From the NCBI RefSeq assembly GCF_001953745.1, contig NZ_LWLN01000001.1:2976001-3040000 (forward strand): a DNA stretch of 64,000 nt, written 5' to 3'. The notes under the pieces are model-generated. The model was not told the origin of the DNA, searched no databases, and saw only the letters and a program-made list of their open reading frames with translations. Of the stretch, positions 47,484-56,172 are shown in pieces. Position 1 is the first letter of the stretch. Every line of letters starts with the position of its first letter. Origin of the DNA: Natrinema saccharevitans. Lineage in GTDB: Archaea > Halobacteriota > Halobacteria > Halobacteriales > Natrialbaceae. A program made the position numbers and the translations under genes.

Positions 47484-48290
47484 TCAGTCGGCCAGCCCGA
47501 CGACGTCGTCGCGGACCGAACACAGCGTTCCCAGGTGGTCGTCGTCGACCTCGCGGAGGGTGACGGCCGATCGGCCCTCGTAGGCGGTTCGGACTGGACC
47601 GATCGGCGCGTTTTGGTCGTCGACCCCGTGCCAAACCGTCACACCGCCGTCGGGCAGCGACGGCGACCAGTGGGCCGCGAGCGTGCGACTCTCGCGGACC
47701 GCGCCAGACGGTCCGGCCGACAGTCCGACGCGGAAGTCGCGACCGACGACTCGAGCAGTCTCGTCGTCGACGGATCGATCGGTCAACTGGTCGACGACGA
47801 ACCGATCCCCCCGGAGCCGTGCGACGGCCGCGCCGAATCGAAACGCGATGCCCAGAAGGTGCGGGAACCGAACGAGCGAGCCAAACGGCCCGCCGTCGTG
47901 TGCCGGAACCGGAGCGCCGACCACGCCGACGGCCGAGACTCGGTCGGCGTGGCGCGCGGCGACGGCCAGCGCGTGGGGACCGCCGCCGGAGAACCCGGCG
48001 ACGGCGAACGACTCGAGGCCGAGCGTATCGGCGAGCGCCCGACAGTCGTCGGCCCACGTTTCGAACGTTCCGTCCGGATCCGGATCGGAACGACCGTAGC
48101 CGGGACGGCTCGGCGCGATCACGCGAACGCCCCTGGCGAGAGCGGGCTCGGAGAGCAACGCTCCGAGGTGGGACGATCCGGGAGTACCGTGATGAAAGAG
48201 CAGCGGCGTACCGTCCGGATCGCCGTAGGTCGCAAACGCCAGCGTCCGACCGTCGGGGAGCGAGATCGACTCCGACTCGGAAGCGACCAT
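47484..48290 (-). CDS. Alpha/beta-fold hydrolase
   Basis: 268 residues. The nucleophile elbow is GFSGGGPHALAV (G-x-S-x-G), the oxyanion strand LLFHHGTPGSSHLGA, and the late His in VDDDHLGTL. A cap-like middle segment is present. It resembles esterases or epoxide hydrolases; substrate unknown. Cytosolic. It lies next to the tnpB remnant but is intact. Confidence 0.9.
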   Translation of the reverse strand: MVASESESISLPDGRTLAFATYGDPDGTPLLFHHGTPGSSHLGALLSEPALARGVRVIAPSRPGYGRSDPDPDGTFETWADDCRALADTLGLESFAVAGFSGGGPHALAVAARHADRVSAVGVVGAPVPAHDGGPFGSLVRFPHLLGIAFRFGAAVARLRGDRFVVDQLTDRSVDDETARVVGRDFRVGLSAGPSGAVRESRTLAAHWSPSLPDGGVTVWHGVDDQNAPIGPVRTAYEGRSAVTLREVDDDHLGTLCSVRDDVVGLAD

Positions 48291-48411
48291 ACGGAACTGA
48301 CACTAGCAGAGACGTATCACCGTTTCGATCATCGGAGTCGGCGGTCGACGGCCGACGCTCGGCTGCGACGCGGCTGCTCGCGCGGCGATCGCCGACCGCG
48401 GGCCGCGTCGG

Positions 48412-49428
48412 TTACTCGTCGTACTCGGCGACCTGCACCAACTGCTTCCCGATGTTGTCGCCCTCGAACAGCCCGAGGAAGGCGTCGGGTGCGTTCTCGA
48501 AGCCTTCGACGACGTTCTCGCGGTACTGCACGTCGCCGTTCCGAACGAACGTCGAGAGCCGCTGGAGGGCCTCGCCCCACCGGGGCTGGTAGTCGCTGAC
48601 GAGGAGCCCTTCGACCGTCGCGCGGGACTCGATGAGTTTGGCGAGTTTCCGCGGGCCGGTCGGCACCTCGGTCTCGTTGTAGAGGGCGATCTGGCCACAG
48701 ACCGCGACGCGGGCGTCGACGTTCAGCCGGGGCCAGACGGCGTCGGTGATCGGACCGCCGACGTTGTCGAAGTAGACGTCGACGCCGTCGGGACAGGTCT
48801 CGTCGATCGCGGTCGAGAGGTCGTCGGTCTCCTTGTAGTTGATCGCGGCGTCGAAGCCGAGGTCGTCGGTGAGCCAGTCGATCTTCGCCTCGCTCCCGGC
48901 GGTGCCGACCACTCGCGCGCCCGAGAGGCGGGCCAGCTGGCCGACGACGGAACCGACAGCACCCGCCGCGGCGGAGACGACCACCGTGTCGCCGGGTTTC
49001 GGATCACCGACGTCGTTCAGCCCCCAGTAGGCCGTGACGCCGGGCATTCCGAGGACGCCCAGCGCGGTCGAGATCGGTCCGTGGTCGGGGTTGACGCGCT
49101 GGAGTTCGTTCGCGTCCGCGACGACGTGTTCCGCCCAGAGGAGGTCGCCAGTGACGATATCGCCCTCGGCGAACCGGCCGCAGTTGGATTCGATGACTTC
49201 GCCGACGACGCTGGCTTTCATCGGGTCGCCGACGTCCCACGGTTCGGCGTACGATTCCGCGTCGCGCATGCGACCTCGCATGTACGGGTCGACCGACTGA
49301 TAGAGCGTCTCGATCAGTACCTCGCCGTTGTCCGGTTCGGGCCGGTCGACGGTGACGAGTTCGAAGTTGTCGTGAGTCGGTTCGCCGACGGGTCGGCTGG
49401 CAAGTTGCCACTGTCTGGTTTCTGCCAT
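48412..49428 (-). CDS. Medium-chain NADP-dependent oxidoreductase (zinc-less MDR)
   Basis: 338 residues. The Rossmann block is VVVSAAAGAVGSVVGQLARLSGARVVGTAGS (in parts), with LGFDAAINYKETDDLSTAI and VYFDNVGGPITDAV, features of the leukotriene-B4 dehydrogenase / NADP-dependent alkenal reductase group (CurA-like). N-terminal VDPYMRGRMRDAESY matches this subgroup. It reduces activated double bonds or quinones with NADPH. The substrate is unknown. Confidence 0.92.
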   Translation of the reverse strand: MAETRQWQLASRPVGEPTHDNFELVTVDRPEPDNGEVLIETLYQSVDPYMRGRMRDAESYAEPWDVGDPMKASVVGEVIESNCGRFAEGDIVTGDLLWAEHVVADANELQRVNPDHGPISTALGVLGMPGVTAYWGLNDVGDPKPGDTVVVSAAAGAVGSVVGQLARLSGARVVGTAGSEAKIDWLTDDLGFDAAINYKETDDLSTAIDETCPDGVDVYFDNVGGPITDAVWPRLNVDARVAVCGQIALYNETEVPTGPRKLAKLIESRATVEGLLVSDYQPRWGEALQRLSTFVRNGDVQYRENVVEGFENAPDAFLGLFEGDNIGKQLVQVAEYDE

Positions 49429-49558
49429 ACCTTCCCATGGAGACGGTCATAGGTGAAGATTTGGCTCGCGGAACCTCGCGGCGACGGCGCGAACGTCGTC
49501 TTCCCACGGCGAGACGCTGGGCTCGAACCTTTTTCATCACCGTTCGTGTAGGTCGAGT

Positions 49559-50278
49559 ATGGGATCCGATCGCGACACCCTCGAGCGGTTACTCGCCGGC
49601 AACCGCCGCCACGTCGAGTCGCTGCCCGAGGAGTACTTCGCGGACGTCCAGACCGGCCAGCACCCGACCGTCGTCGCGGTCTGTTGTTCCGACTCGCGGG
49701 TCTCTCACGAGGGGATGTGGGGCGTCGATCGGCCGGGCACGATCTTTACGCCCAGTAATATCGGGAATCAGGTCTGGGACGACGACGACGGCGAGCGGAT
49801 CGTCGACGGCGGCGTCCTCTATCCGATCCACCACACCGGCACCGACGCCGTGGCCGTCGTGGGCCACACCGGCTGTGGCGCGGTCACCGCCGCCTACCGC
49901 GTCGCGGCCGGCGGGGATCCGCCCGGCCCGCGCGGCGTCGACAAGTGGGTCGACATGCTCGTTCCCGTCGTCGAGGAGGCCCTCGAGAGCGGTCGGATCG
50001 ACCGCGAGACGGACGACGACGCCGTAATCAACCAACTCGTCGAGTACAACGTCGGCTACCAGGCCCGCTCGCTGTGTGCCGCCGACGACGTTCCGGATCG
50101 AGTCGACGTCTACGGCTTCGTCTACGACTTCCAGGGCGTCTACGGTGACGACCCGGGGCGCGCGTATCTCGTCAGCGTCGACGACGAAACCGATCCCGAC
50201 GTCCTCGCCGATCGAGTGCCGGCGGGCGACGAGTCGGCGGTGAACAGTCTACTGTACGGCGACGAATCGGTGGAGTGA
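49559..50278 (+). CDS. Beta-type carbonic anhydrase
   Basis: 239 residues. Zinc ligands are Cys43 in CCSDSR (with the catalytic Asp45-Arg47 dyad) and His103/Cys106 in VVGHTGCGAV. It interconverts CO2 and bicarbonate. It converges on dabA, so it belongs to a local carbon-acquisition cluster. No signal peptide, hence cytosolic, where it could hydrate CO2 or supply carboxylases with substrate. Confidence 0.93.
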   Translation: MGSDRDTLERLLAGNRRHVESLPEEYFADVQTGQHPTVVAVCCSDSRVSHEGMWGVDRPGTIFTPSNIGNQVWDDDDGERIVDGGVLYPIHHTGTDAVAVVGHTGCGAVTAAYRVAAGGDPPGPRGVDKWVDMLVPVVEEALESGRIDRETDDDAVINQLVEYNVGYQARSLCAADDVPDRVDVYGFVYDFQGVYGDDPGRAYLVSVDDETDPDVLADRVPAGDESAVNSLLYGDESVE

Positions 50279-50296
50279 CCGCGACCGCGAGCAGCG

Positions 50297-52744
50297 TCAG
50301 TCGTCGGCCGTCGACTCCGCGACCGTCGGCGTCGCCGCCTCCGGCGTCGCTTCCTCGCGGTGGCTCGTCCACTCGAGGTCGCCCGCGTAGTGGAACGGCT
50401 CGTTGTCCCGTTCGGGATCGACGACGGTCAGATCGCCGATCCACCCGTTGTCGAGCAGTTCCCGAACCTCCTCGTGTTCACGGAGGATCTCGGTCACGCG
50501 CTCGCGGGGCGCGTGGATCACCGCGGTCAGGCGCAGCGGCTGGTGGAACGGGCGCTCGTCGTCGAGTTTGAGCGACTGCAGCGGCAGGCCGGTCAGCAGG
50601 TCGCCGCCGTTGCCCTGGACGACGCCGACGTTGCCCACCGGGTTCTGGGTGACCTTCGAGCCACTGCCGTAGACGGCGTTGTCGACCGTCGCGAAGTAGT
50701 ACTGGTTGTTGATCCACTGGGTGACCACGAGCGGGCCCGTCACGATCTCCTCGAGGGCGTCGCCGTCCGGATCGACGGACCAGTCGTAGGAGTGGAGGAA
50801 CGCGCGACCGTCGAGGTCCCGGTCGGCGGTCAGTTCGCGCGGCCCGATGACGAAGGACGCGTTGCCGGCCAGCCCCCACTCGGGGCGGGTCTCGGCCCAG
50901 TCGGTGGCCTTGCGCTCGACCTCGTCGACGGCCGCCTCGTCGTCGGCCGACGCGGGTCGCTCGGCGGCGGCCCCGGCGCGAGCGCCGGCGAGGTCCTCGC
51001 GGAGGGATTCGAGGTCGGCGCGGTGGCTCTCGGGCACCTCGTCGTCGAAGAGGGTGATCTCGTCGGTCGTCGTGTTGTGTTCGCCCGCGAGGAAGACGGT
51101 GTCCTCGGGGATATCGATCCCGCGCTCGCGGAGCGTCGCCTTGACGTCCGGGTCGTTACAGATCGCCGCGAGGACGCGGGCGTTGGGGCCGCCGGGGTTG
51201 CCGGCACAGGCCCCGCAGTCGAGGCTCGAGCCGAAGGGGTTGTTCGTCGTCTCGCTGGCGTGGCCCGCGAAGACGACCAGCCGGGCGAACTCGGTCCAGC
51301 CCATGAGTTCGAAGGCGTTCCGAGCGTACTCGACTTTCGCCTCGTGGCTCAGCCCCTGCGGGAGGGCGTGGTCGGCGTGGTCGTGATCGTCGTACGCGTC
51401 GTAGTCGACGGCTGGCGCGGCGGCCTCGTGGCGGCTCGGGACGCGCTCCGCGATGGCGGACTCGAGCGTGGCGATCGTCGACGGCGACAGCGTCCGCGCG
51501 GCCATCGCCGACCCGTAGGCGCTGCCGGCCCCCTCGACGAACGTAAAGGCGGCGACGAGGTTGGACTTGAGCGTCTTGAAGTGTTTGCGCGCGGCCGTCG
51601 CGAGACCGGTCCAGCGGTCGCGGGCGGTGGCCGACTCGGCGTCGGCGGGCCGGTCGACGATCCGGTGTTCGGGCTCGACGATCGGCGGGCAGGCGTCGGT
51701 GTCGGCCGCGGCCTCGTAGCCGCGGTGGCGCATCGGCACGCCGAAAAAGCCCGCGTAGCCGTGGGTTTCGTAGGGGCCCTGCGCCTCGATGTGACGGCGG
51801 ATCACCTCCGAACGGGTGTCGATACAGAACACGAGCTGGGCGGCCGGACGGCCGCCGTCTCCGGCGGTTGCGGGATCGGTCACGGCGTCGTCGATCCCGT
51901 CGAGGAGTCGCTCGCGGTAGCTCTTCTCCCAGGCGGTCAGCCAGATCTCGGGCAGCGGGACCGCGTCGGCGTCGTCGCCGTCGGTCCCGTCGTCGGCGTC
52001 GAGATCGATCGGCGCGTCGAGCAGGTCCGCGATCGTCAGCCGCACCGCGAGGTACTGGGCCAGCGTGATCGGGTACTGCGCCTGCCACGGGTCGACGTCG
52101 TCGTCGGTCCGCTGGACGACGAACCCGCTCCAGCCCGGCAGCGCCGCGAGGTGGGCCTCGAGGATGTCGACCCAGCGTCCCTCGGGGTAGTCGCCGAGGA
52201 CCGACTCGAGCGCGTCGATCGCCGTCTCGGGGAGGTCGTCGGCGTCGGCGGGGCCGGGCACGGCGCCGTCGTGGGGGGCCACCGCGCGCCACGCTCGGTA
52301 GAACCCGTCCTCGCGGTTGGGCATCGGCCACTTGGCCCGGCCCTCGTCGAGGAAGGCCGCGAGCCACTTCGAGAGGACCCGGTCGACGGCCTCGGTCGCG
52401 TCGTCGGGCTCGGCGGCGTCCCGGGCCGCTTCGGTCTCGGCCATCTCCTCGAGCAGCGTTTCGGGGTCGCGGTCGATCCCGTGGGCCGCCAGTTCCGCCC
52501 GAAGCGTGTCGGCGTCGATCCGGCCAGACTCCCAGGCGCGGCGGAAGACCGACGGGCGGGGGTAGCCCCGGCCGCCGAACAGTTCCTCGGCCTCCGCGAC
52601 GGCGCGGTGGAACGGCTCGTCCTCGAACCCCGAGAGGGGGTTGGCCGTGACGAACGAGTGCAGCGGCCAGACCGAGCCGATGCGCTCGGCCGCGCGGTCG
52701 ATGCTCGCTTCGATGCGACGGGCGTCGTCGGTGTTACGCGTCAT
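50297..52744 (-). CDS. dabA: DabA-type inorganic carbon transporter subunit (DUF2309)
   Basis: 815 residues. It has beta-CA-like metal ligands: QLVFCIDTRSE (Cys-x-Asp), then FAGHASETTNNPFGSSLDCGACAGNPG in part, which contain the His and Cys expected in DabA. Other blocks are PLHSFVTANPLSGFED and GFFGVPMRHRGYE. With DabB it makes an energy-coupled CO2-hydrating accumulator. It overlaps dabB by 11 bp, so they form an operon. Confidence 0.93.
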   Translation of the reverse strand: MTRNTDDARRIEASIDRAAERIGSVWPLHSFVTANPLSGFEDEPFHRAVAEAEELFGGRGYPRPSVFRRAWESGRIDADTLRAELAAHGIDRDPETLLEEMAETEAARDAAEPDDATEAVDRVLSKWLAAFLDEGRAKWPMPNREDGFYRAWRAVAPHDGAVPGPADADDLPETAIDALESVLGDYPEGRWVDILEAHLAALPGWSGFVVQRTDDDVDPWQAQYPITLAQYLAVRLTIADLLDAPIDLDADDGTDGDDADAVPLPEIWLTAWEKSYRERLLDGIDDAVTDPATAGDGGRPAAQLVFCIDTRSEVIRRHIEAQGPYETHGYAGFFGVPMRHRGYEAAADTDACPPIVEPEHRIVDRPADAESATARDRWTGLATAARKHFKTLKSNLVAAFTFVEGAGSAYGSAMAARTLSPSTIATLESAIAERVPSRHEAAAPAVDYDAYDDHDHADHALPQGLSHEAKVEYARNAFELMGWTEFARLVVFAGHASETTNNPFGSSLDCGACAGNPGGPNARVLAAICNDPDVKATLRERGIDIPEDTVFLAGEHNTTTDEITLFDDEVPESHRADLESLREDLAGARAGAAAERPASADDEAAVDEVERKATDWAETRPEWGLAGNASFVIGPRELTADRDLDGRAFLHSYDWSVDPDGDALEEIVTGPLVVTQWINNQYYFATVDNAVYGSGSKVTQNPVGNVGVVQGNGGDLLTGLPLQSLKLDDERPFHQPLRLTAVIHAPRERVTEILREHEEVRELLDNGWIGDLTVVDPERDNEPFHYAGDLEWTSHREEATPEAATPTVAESTADD

Positions 52745-54230
52745 TGTATTCCTCCGTGCTGGTGAGGACGGTCGACGGATCGGGTTGGGAGACGTTCAGC
52801 AGGGCGACGTAGAGGCGTTCGCTCGAGCGATACCAGCCCAGTTCCGCGACGAGGTACGCCCCGACGAAGAGGGCGACGACGAGGTAGTGGACGCCGGTCA
52901 GCTCGGTCGAGACGTAAGTCATCGGGACGCCGGACAGCATCGAGGAGACTGCGTTGAACATGACGGCGTAGCCGCCGATGGCGGTCAGAACGACCAGCGG
53001 GACGCTGACGAACCTGACCGTCGTCGGCAGGGTCGAGCGCCGGAGGATGTCACGGGCGGCGGTCAGCGTCGTCAGGACCACGACCAGCGTCAGGATCGTC
53101 CCGCTGTTCAGCGTCAGGCTCGTCGCCTTCCCGGTGAGGACGCCGAAGAGTGCGCCGCCGCCGACGGCCGTCACGAGGCTGACGGCGACCCCGGAAAAGC
53201 CGAGTTCGGTGTGGCCGGCGTCTTTGGGAGCCGCGCGTTCGACGCCCGAACCCGACGAGAGGAAGAGATACGCCTTGTAGAAGCCGTGCAGGATGAGATG
53301 GGCGATGGCCGCGGCGAAGAAGCCGAGCCCGCACTGGAGTATCATAAAGCCCATCTGGGCGATCGTCGAACTGCCGAGTTTGCGCTTGACGTCCGTCTGG
53401 ACGAGGATCATCGCCTGCCCGAGCAGGGCGCTGACCGCGCCGACGAGGACGATCGCCGACATGATCACGAGTTCGTCGCCGACCAGCGGCGCGAACCTGG
53501 TCAACAGGACTCCGCCCGCGTTGACGAACCCGGCGTGCATCAGGGCCGACGCCGGCGTCGGCGCGGTCATCGACGACAGCAGCCAGCCGTGAAACGGCAC
53601 GAGCGCCGACTGAACCATCGCCGCGAGGACGACCCCCGCGGCGGCGACGAGCGTGACCGTCTGCGAGACCCCCTCGAGCCCAGTGAGGATGCCGGTAAGC
53701 GTCGTCGCGTCGGTCGCCCAGGCGAGCAGCGCCACCGAGCCGGCGAGCAGGGCGCTGCTGGCGAGGAAGTAGCGGCGAGCGACCCGGCCGGCGGCCCGGG
53801 CCTGTGGCCAGTCGCGAACGTGGCCGATGAGACCGGCCAGCAGCAGGCCCATCGCCAGCCACGCGGCAACGAACAACGCGACGTGGTTGGCCGCGGTCAT
53901 CGTCATGACCGCGAGGGTGAAGCCGAACACGCGAGCGAAGAACCGCTCGAGGCCGCTGTCACCGGCCATGTAGCGCCGCGAGTAGCTGTGGACGATCCCG
54001 CTGAAGAACGTGACCACGACCCACATGACCGCGGCCAGTCCGTCGATCCGCAGGAGCGTCGAGAACTCCCAGCCGGCACCCCCTCGAGCCGTCAGCGCGA
54101 GAACGCCGAGACTGGCTAGAAAGAGCGTCCAGACCGTCCAGGTCGACGCTCGCGGCACGGCCGAACGCGGCGGCGTCGGTTCGGGGCGCTGTGCGACGTC
54201 GTCGTCGATCGTTGCTGTGTCCTCGGTCAT
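52734..54230 (-). CDS. dabB: DabB-type membrane subunit (NuoL/MrpA-like)
   Basis: 498 residues from the ATG at 54230 (MTEDTATIDDD). About 13-14 membrane segments with the proton-conducting antiporter fold: GIVHSYSRRYMAGDSG, VPFHGWLLSSMTAPTPASALMHAGFVNAGG in part, FKAYLF-like FYKAYLFLSSGSG. It couples ion flow to DabA. The open frame extends 20 codons upstream in Arg-rich sequence that is unlikely to be translated. Confidence 0.92.
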   Translation of the reverse strand: MTEDTATIDDDVAQRPEPTPPRSAVPRASTWTVWTLFLASLGVLALTARGGAGWEFSTLLRIDGLAAVMWVVVTFFSGIVHSYSRRYMAGDSGLERFFARVFGFTLAVMTMTAANHVALFVAAWLAMGLLLAGLIGHVRDWPQARAAGRVARRYFLASSALLAGSVALLAWATDATTLTGILTGLEGVSQTVTLVAAAGVVLAAMVQSALVPFHGWLLSSMTAPTPASALMHAGFVNAGGVLLTRFAPLVGDELVIMSAIVLVGAVSALLGQAMILVQTDVKRKLGSSTIAQMGFMILQCGLGFFAAAIAHLILHGFYKAYLFLSSGSGVERAAPKDAGHTELGFSGVAVSLVTAVGGGALFGVLTGKATSLTLNSGTILTLVVVLTTLTAARDILRRSTLPTTVRFVSVPLVVLTAIGGYAVMFNAVSSMLSGVPMTYVSTELTGVHYLVVALFVGAYLVAELGWYRSSERLYVALLNVSQPDPSTVLTSTEEYNDA

Positions 54231-54533
54231 GTATCGTAGTCGACCAGCACGGGATCGGATCCCGTCGCGACGTGTCGTTCGCGGCAACACTTGCGCAACC
54301 GGTCGTCTCTACTCCAAATGTGAACAGAGCGGTTATTATAGCCTTCGGTTCGAACAAATCGTTCGCCACTCGGCGACACGGACCGTCACGATCGTTCGTA
54401 ACCGACCGCTCGAGCGCCGAGCCGGCGGCTTTCGGGTGAACCGCACGACGGAGTCGCCCCGGCTGTCGGTGCGAGGACCGCGAGCCCGGACCCACCGGGG
54501 CGGTCGTCAGGGACGGCGTCCCCGACGGTCGCG
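54231..54533. other. Intergenic region upstream of dabB
   Basis: 303 bp. On the minus strand GGCTATAATAACC (about 54333-54346) is a strong TATA-like element for dabB, with a leader of roughly 80 nt. No gene is seen. Confidence 0.45.
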
Positions 54534-54995
54534 TTAGGAAGAGAACTCGTCGAAGGACGTCGATCGGTGGCTACGGACGAGGACTTCGTCGGTGATCGTC
54601 AGTCCCATGTCCGCGATCTGCTGTGCGATCGGCGTGACGTCCCGGTCGTTCTCGACGACCACGGTCACGAGGAGGTTCTGTTCGCCCGTGATCAGTTCCT
54701 GCACCGAGACGACGCCGGAAATCTCGAGCAGGTCGTCGATGTACGCCCCCCGATCGGGGATCGATGCCGTACAGAACAGCAGCATCCGGATCGGGTAGCC
54801 GGACTTCGTGTAGTCGATGTTGGCGCTGTAGCCCTTGATGACGCCCTCCGACTCCAGTCGCTGAATGCGCTTGCGGACCGTACTCGAGGAGGCGTCGGTC
54901 CGGTCGGCGATCTCGCTGGAGGAGAGGTTCCGCGCCTCCTCCTGTAACGCGTAGAGGATCTCCCGGTCGACCGCGTCCAGCTCGTACTCCGCCAT
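54534..54995 (-). CDS. Lrp/AsnC-family transcription regulator
   Basis: 153 residues. N-terminal HTH: LDAVDREILYALQEEARNLSSSEIADRTDASSSTVRKRIQRLESEG in parts. A C-terminal ligand/ACT-like domain follows (KGYSANIDYTKSGYPIRMLLF in part, LLVTVVVENDRDVTPIAQQI). It lies just upstream of dabB-dabA on the same strand, making it a candidate regulator of carbon uptake. A palindrome at 55028-55068 lies over its promoter. Confidence 0.92.
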   Translation of the reverse strand: MAEYELDAVDREILYALQEEARNLSSSEIADRTDASSSTVRKRIQRLESEGVIKGYSANIDYTKSGYPIRMLLFCTASIPDRGAYIDDLLEISGVVSVQELITGEQNLLVTVVVENDRDVTPIAQQIADMGLTITDEVLVRSHRSTSFDEFSS

Positions 54996-55027
54996 ACGGG
55001 TTCGTTGCCGCGACGGGTATAAGATAC

Positions 55028-55068
55028 TTCGGCTCCCGAGGCTTCGAATACTTATACTGGGAGCCGAA
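55028..55068. promoter_or_regulatory. Inverted repeat in the lrp promoter region
   Basis: Perfect 10-bp arms TTCGGCTCCC (55028-55037) and GGGAGCCGAA (55059-55068), separated by 21 nt that contain a TATA-like AATACTTATACTG for the plus-strand gene. Position between the divergent lrp and small membrane-protein genes suits an Lrp operator or autoregulation. Two-helical-turn arm spacing (31 bp start to start) favours a dimer-of-dimers protein. Inference only. Confidence 0.5.
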
Positions 55069-55078
55069 AGGGACGGCC

Positions 55079-55297
55079 ATGCGCGAACGACTCGAGTCGG
55101 ACCTCGGCTTCTACTACGCCGTCGGCGGGTTCATCATCGCCGTGTTCGTCGTCGGGATGGCCGCCTTCGCCCTCGTCAGCCCCGACGGCGTGGGAACGGT
55201 GGAACTGGTCGGGCTCTCGGGTGGCTTTTTCGTGTTCATGCTCGTGTACTTCATCGCCGTCTCGGTCCAACGACTCGAGGACGGCGACAGCATCTGA
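55079..55297 (+). CDS. Small haloarchaeal two-span membrane protein
   Basis: 72 residues with two membrane segments (YYAVGGFIIAVFVVGMAAFALV, and VGLSGGFFVFMLVYFIAVSV in part). No family recognised. It is divergent from the Lrp gene and shares its control region. Confidence 0.7.
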   Translation: MRERLESDLGFYYAVGGFIIAVFVVGMAAFALVSPDGVGTVELVGLSGGFFVFMLVYFIAVSVQRLEDGDSI

Positions 55298-55383
55298 GTC
55301 CTCGAGCGCGTCGGATTCGGTAGCTCCCGCGGCGATTTCGGATCACAGGGTTTAAGACACCACGGCCGTTCTCTTTAGAAGCA

Positions 55384-55578
55384 ATGGCGAAAGGAACCGT
55401 TGATTTCTTCAACGACACTGGCGGCTACGGATTCATCGAGACTGAGGACGCGGACGACGACGTGTTCTTCCACATGGAAGACATCGGCGGCCCGGACCTG
55501 GAAGAAGGACAGGAACTCGAGTTCGACATCGAGCAGGCCCCCAAGGGCCCGCGCGCGACGAACGTCGAGCGCCTGTAA
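55384..55578 (+). CDS. cspA: Cold-shock domain protein
   Basis: 64 residues. The CSD has RNP1-like GGYGFIE and RNP2-like VFFHMEDIG, with AKGTVDFFNDTGGYGFI at the start. It binds single-stranded RNA or DNA as a chaperone. Acidic compared with bacterial Csp, as expected of a halophile. Monocistronic. Confidence 0.96.
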   Translation: MAKGTVDFFNDTGGYGFIETEDADDDVFFHMEDIGGPDLEEGQELEFDIEQAPKGPRATNVERL

Positions 55579-55688
55579 GGCGGATTCGTAACGGTATCGG
55601 CACTTGACTGCAGTATTTTACACCCCTGAGCTGCGGCGCTCGCGATAGCGACACCGACCTTTAGTAGCGGCGGCGCTTGCAGTCCGGT

Positions 55689-56054
55689 ATGACAGAGCCA
55701 CTGCTTCGCCGCGGCGAAGACCTCGAGTACGAGACCGTCGAGGCGGCCGACGGCCTCGAGAAAGCCGTCCTGCTCAACGACGATCACGGCGCGCCGACGT
55801 TTGCGATCCGGCGGTTCGTCCTCGAGCCCGGTGCCGAGGTGCCGAAACACACCAACGACGTCGAACACGAACAGTACGTCCTCGCGGGCGAGTACACCGT
55901 GGGGCTCGAGGACGAGGAGTACGAAGTCGAAGCCGGCGACTCGCTGCTCATCCCGGCGGGAACGGTCCACTGGTACCGCAACGAGAGCGACGTCCCGGGC
56001 GCGTTCATCTGTGCGGTGCCGAACGGCGACGACGAGATCGAGTTGCTCGAGTGA
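55689..56054 (+). CDS. Cupin-fold protein
   Basis: 121 residues from the ATG at 55689 (MTEPLLRRGED). Cupin motif 1: PGAEVPKHTNDVEHEQYVLAGEYT in part; motif 2: EAGDSLLIPAGTVHWYRNES in part, with His residues for metal binding. Function unspecific: a small metal-binding enzyme or sensor. Confidence 0.88.
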   Translation: MTEPLLRRGEDLEYETVEAADGLEKAVLLNDDHGAPTFAIRRFVLEPGAEVPKHTNDVEHEQYVLAGEYTVGLEDEEYEVEAGDSLLIPAGTVHWYRNESDVPGAFICAVPNGDDEIELLE

Positions 56055-56151
56055 GGACGCTCAACGGGGAGCGCCGGCCAGATCCCGCCGCCTCGATCGT
56101 TCCTCGCGAACAACTAGCACGGCGTCGCTGGACCGCAACTACTATGAGTGT

Positions 56152-56167
56152 TTTAGGTACACCTAAA
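56152..56167 (+). promoter_or_regulatory. Metal-regulator box upstream of the iron permease
   Basis: TTTAGGTACACCTAAA has 7-bp arms TTTAGGT/ACCTAAA around AC. It ends 5 nt before the permease ATG at 56173. Similar sites precede the two binding-protein genes. A DtxR/SirR/Idr-type iron repressor is the likely ligand. Confidence 0.75.
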
Positions 56168-56172
56168 TCAAG

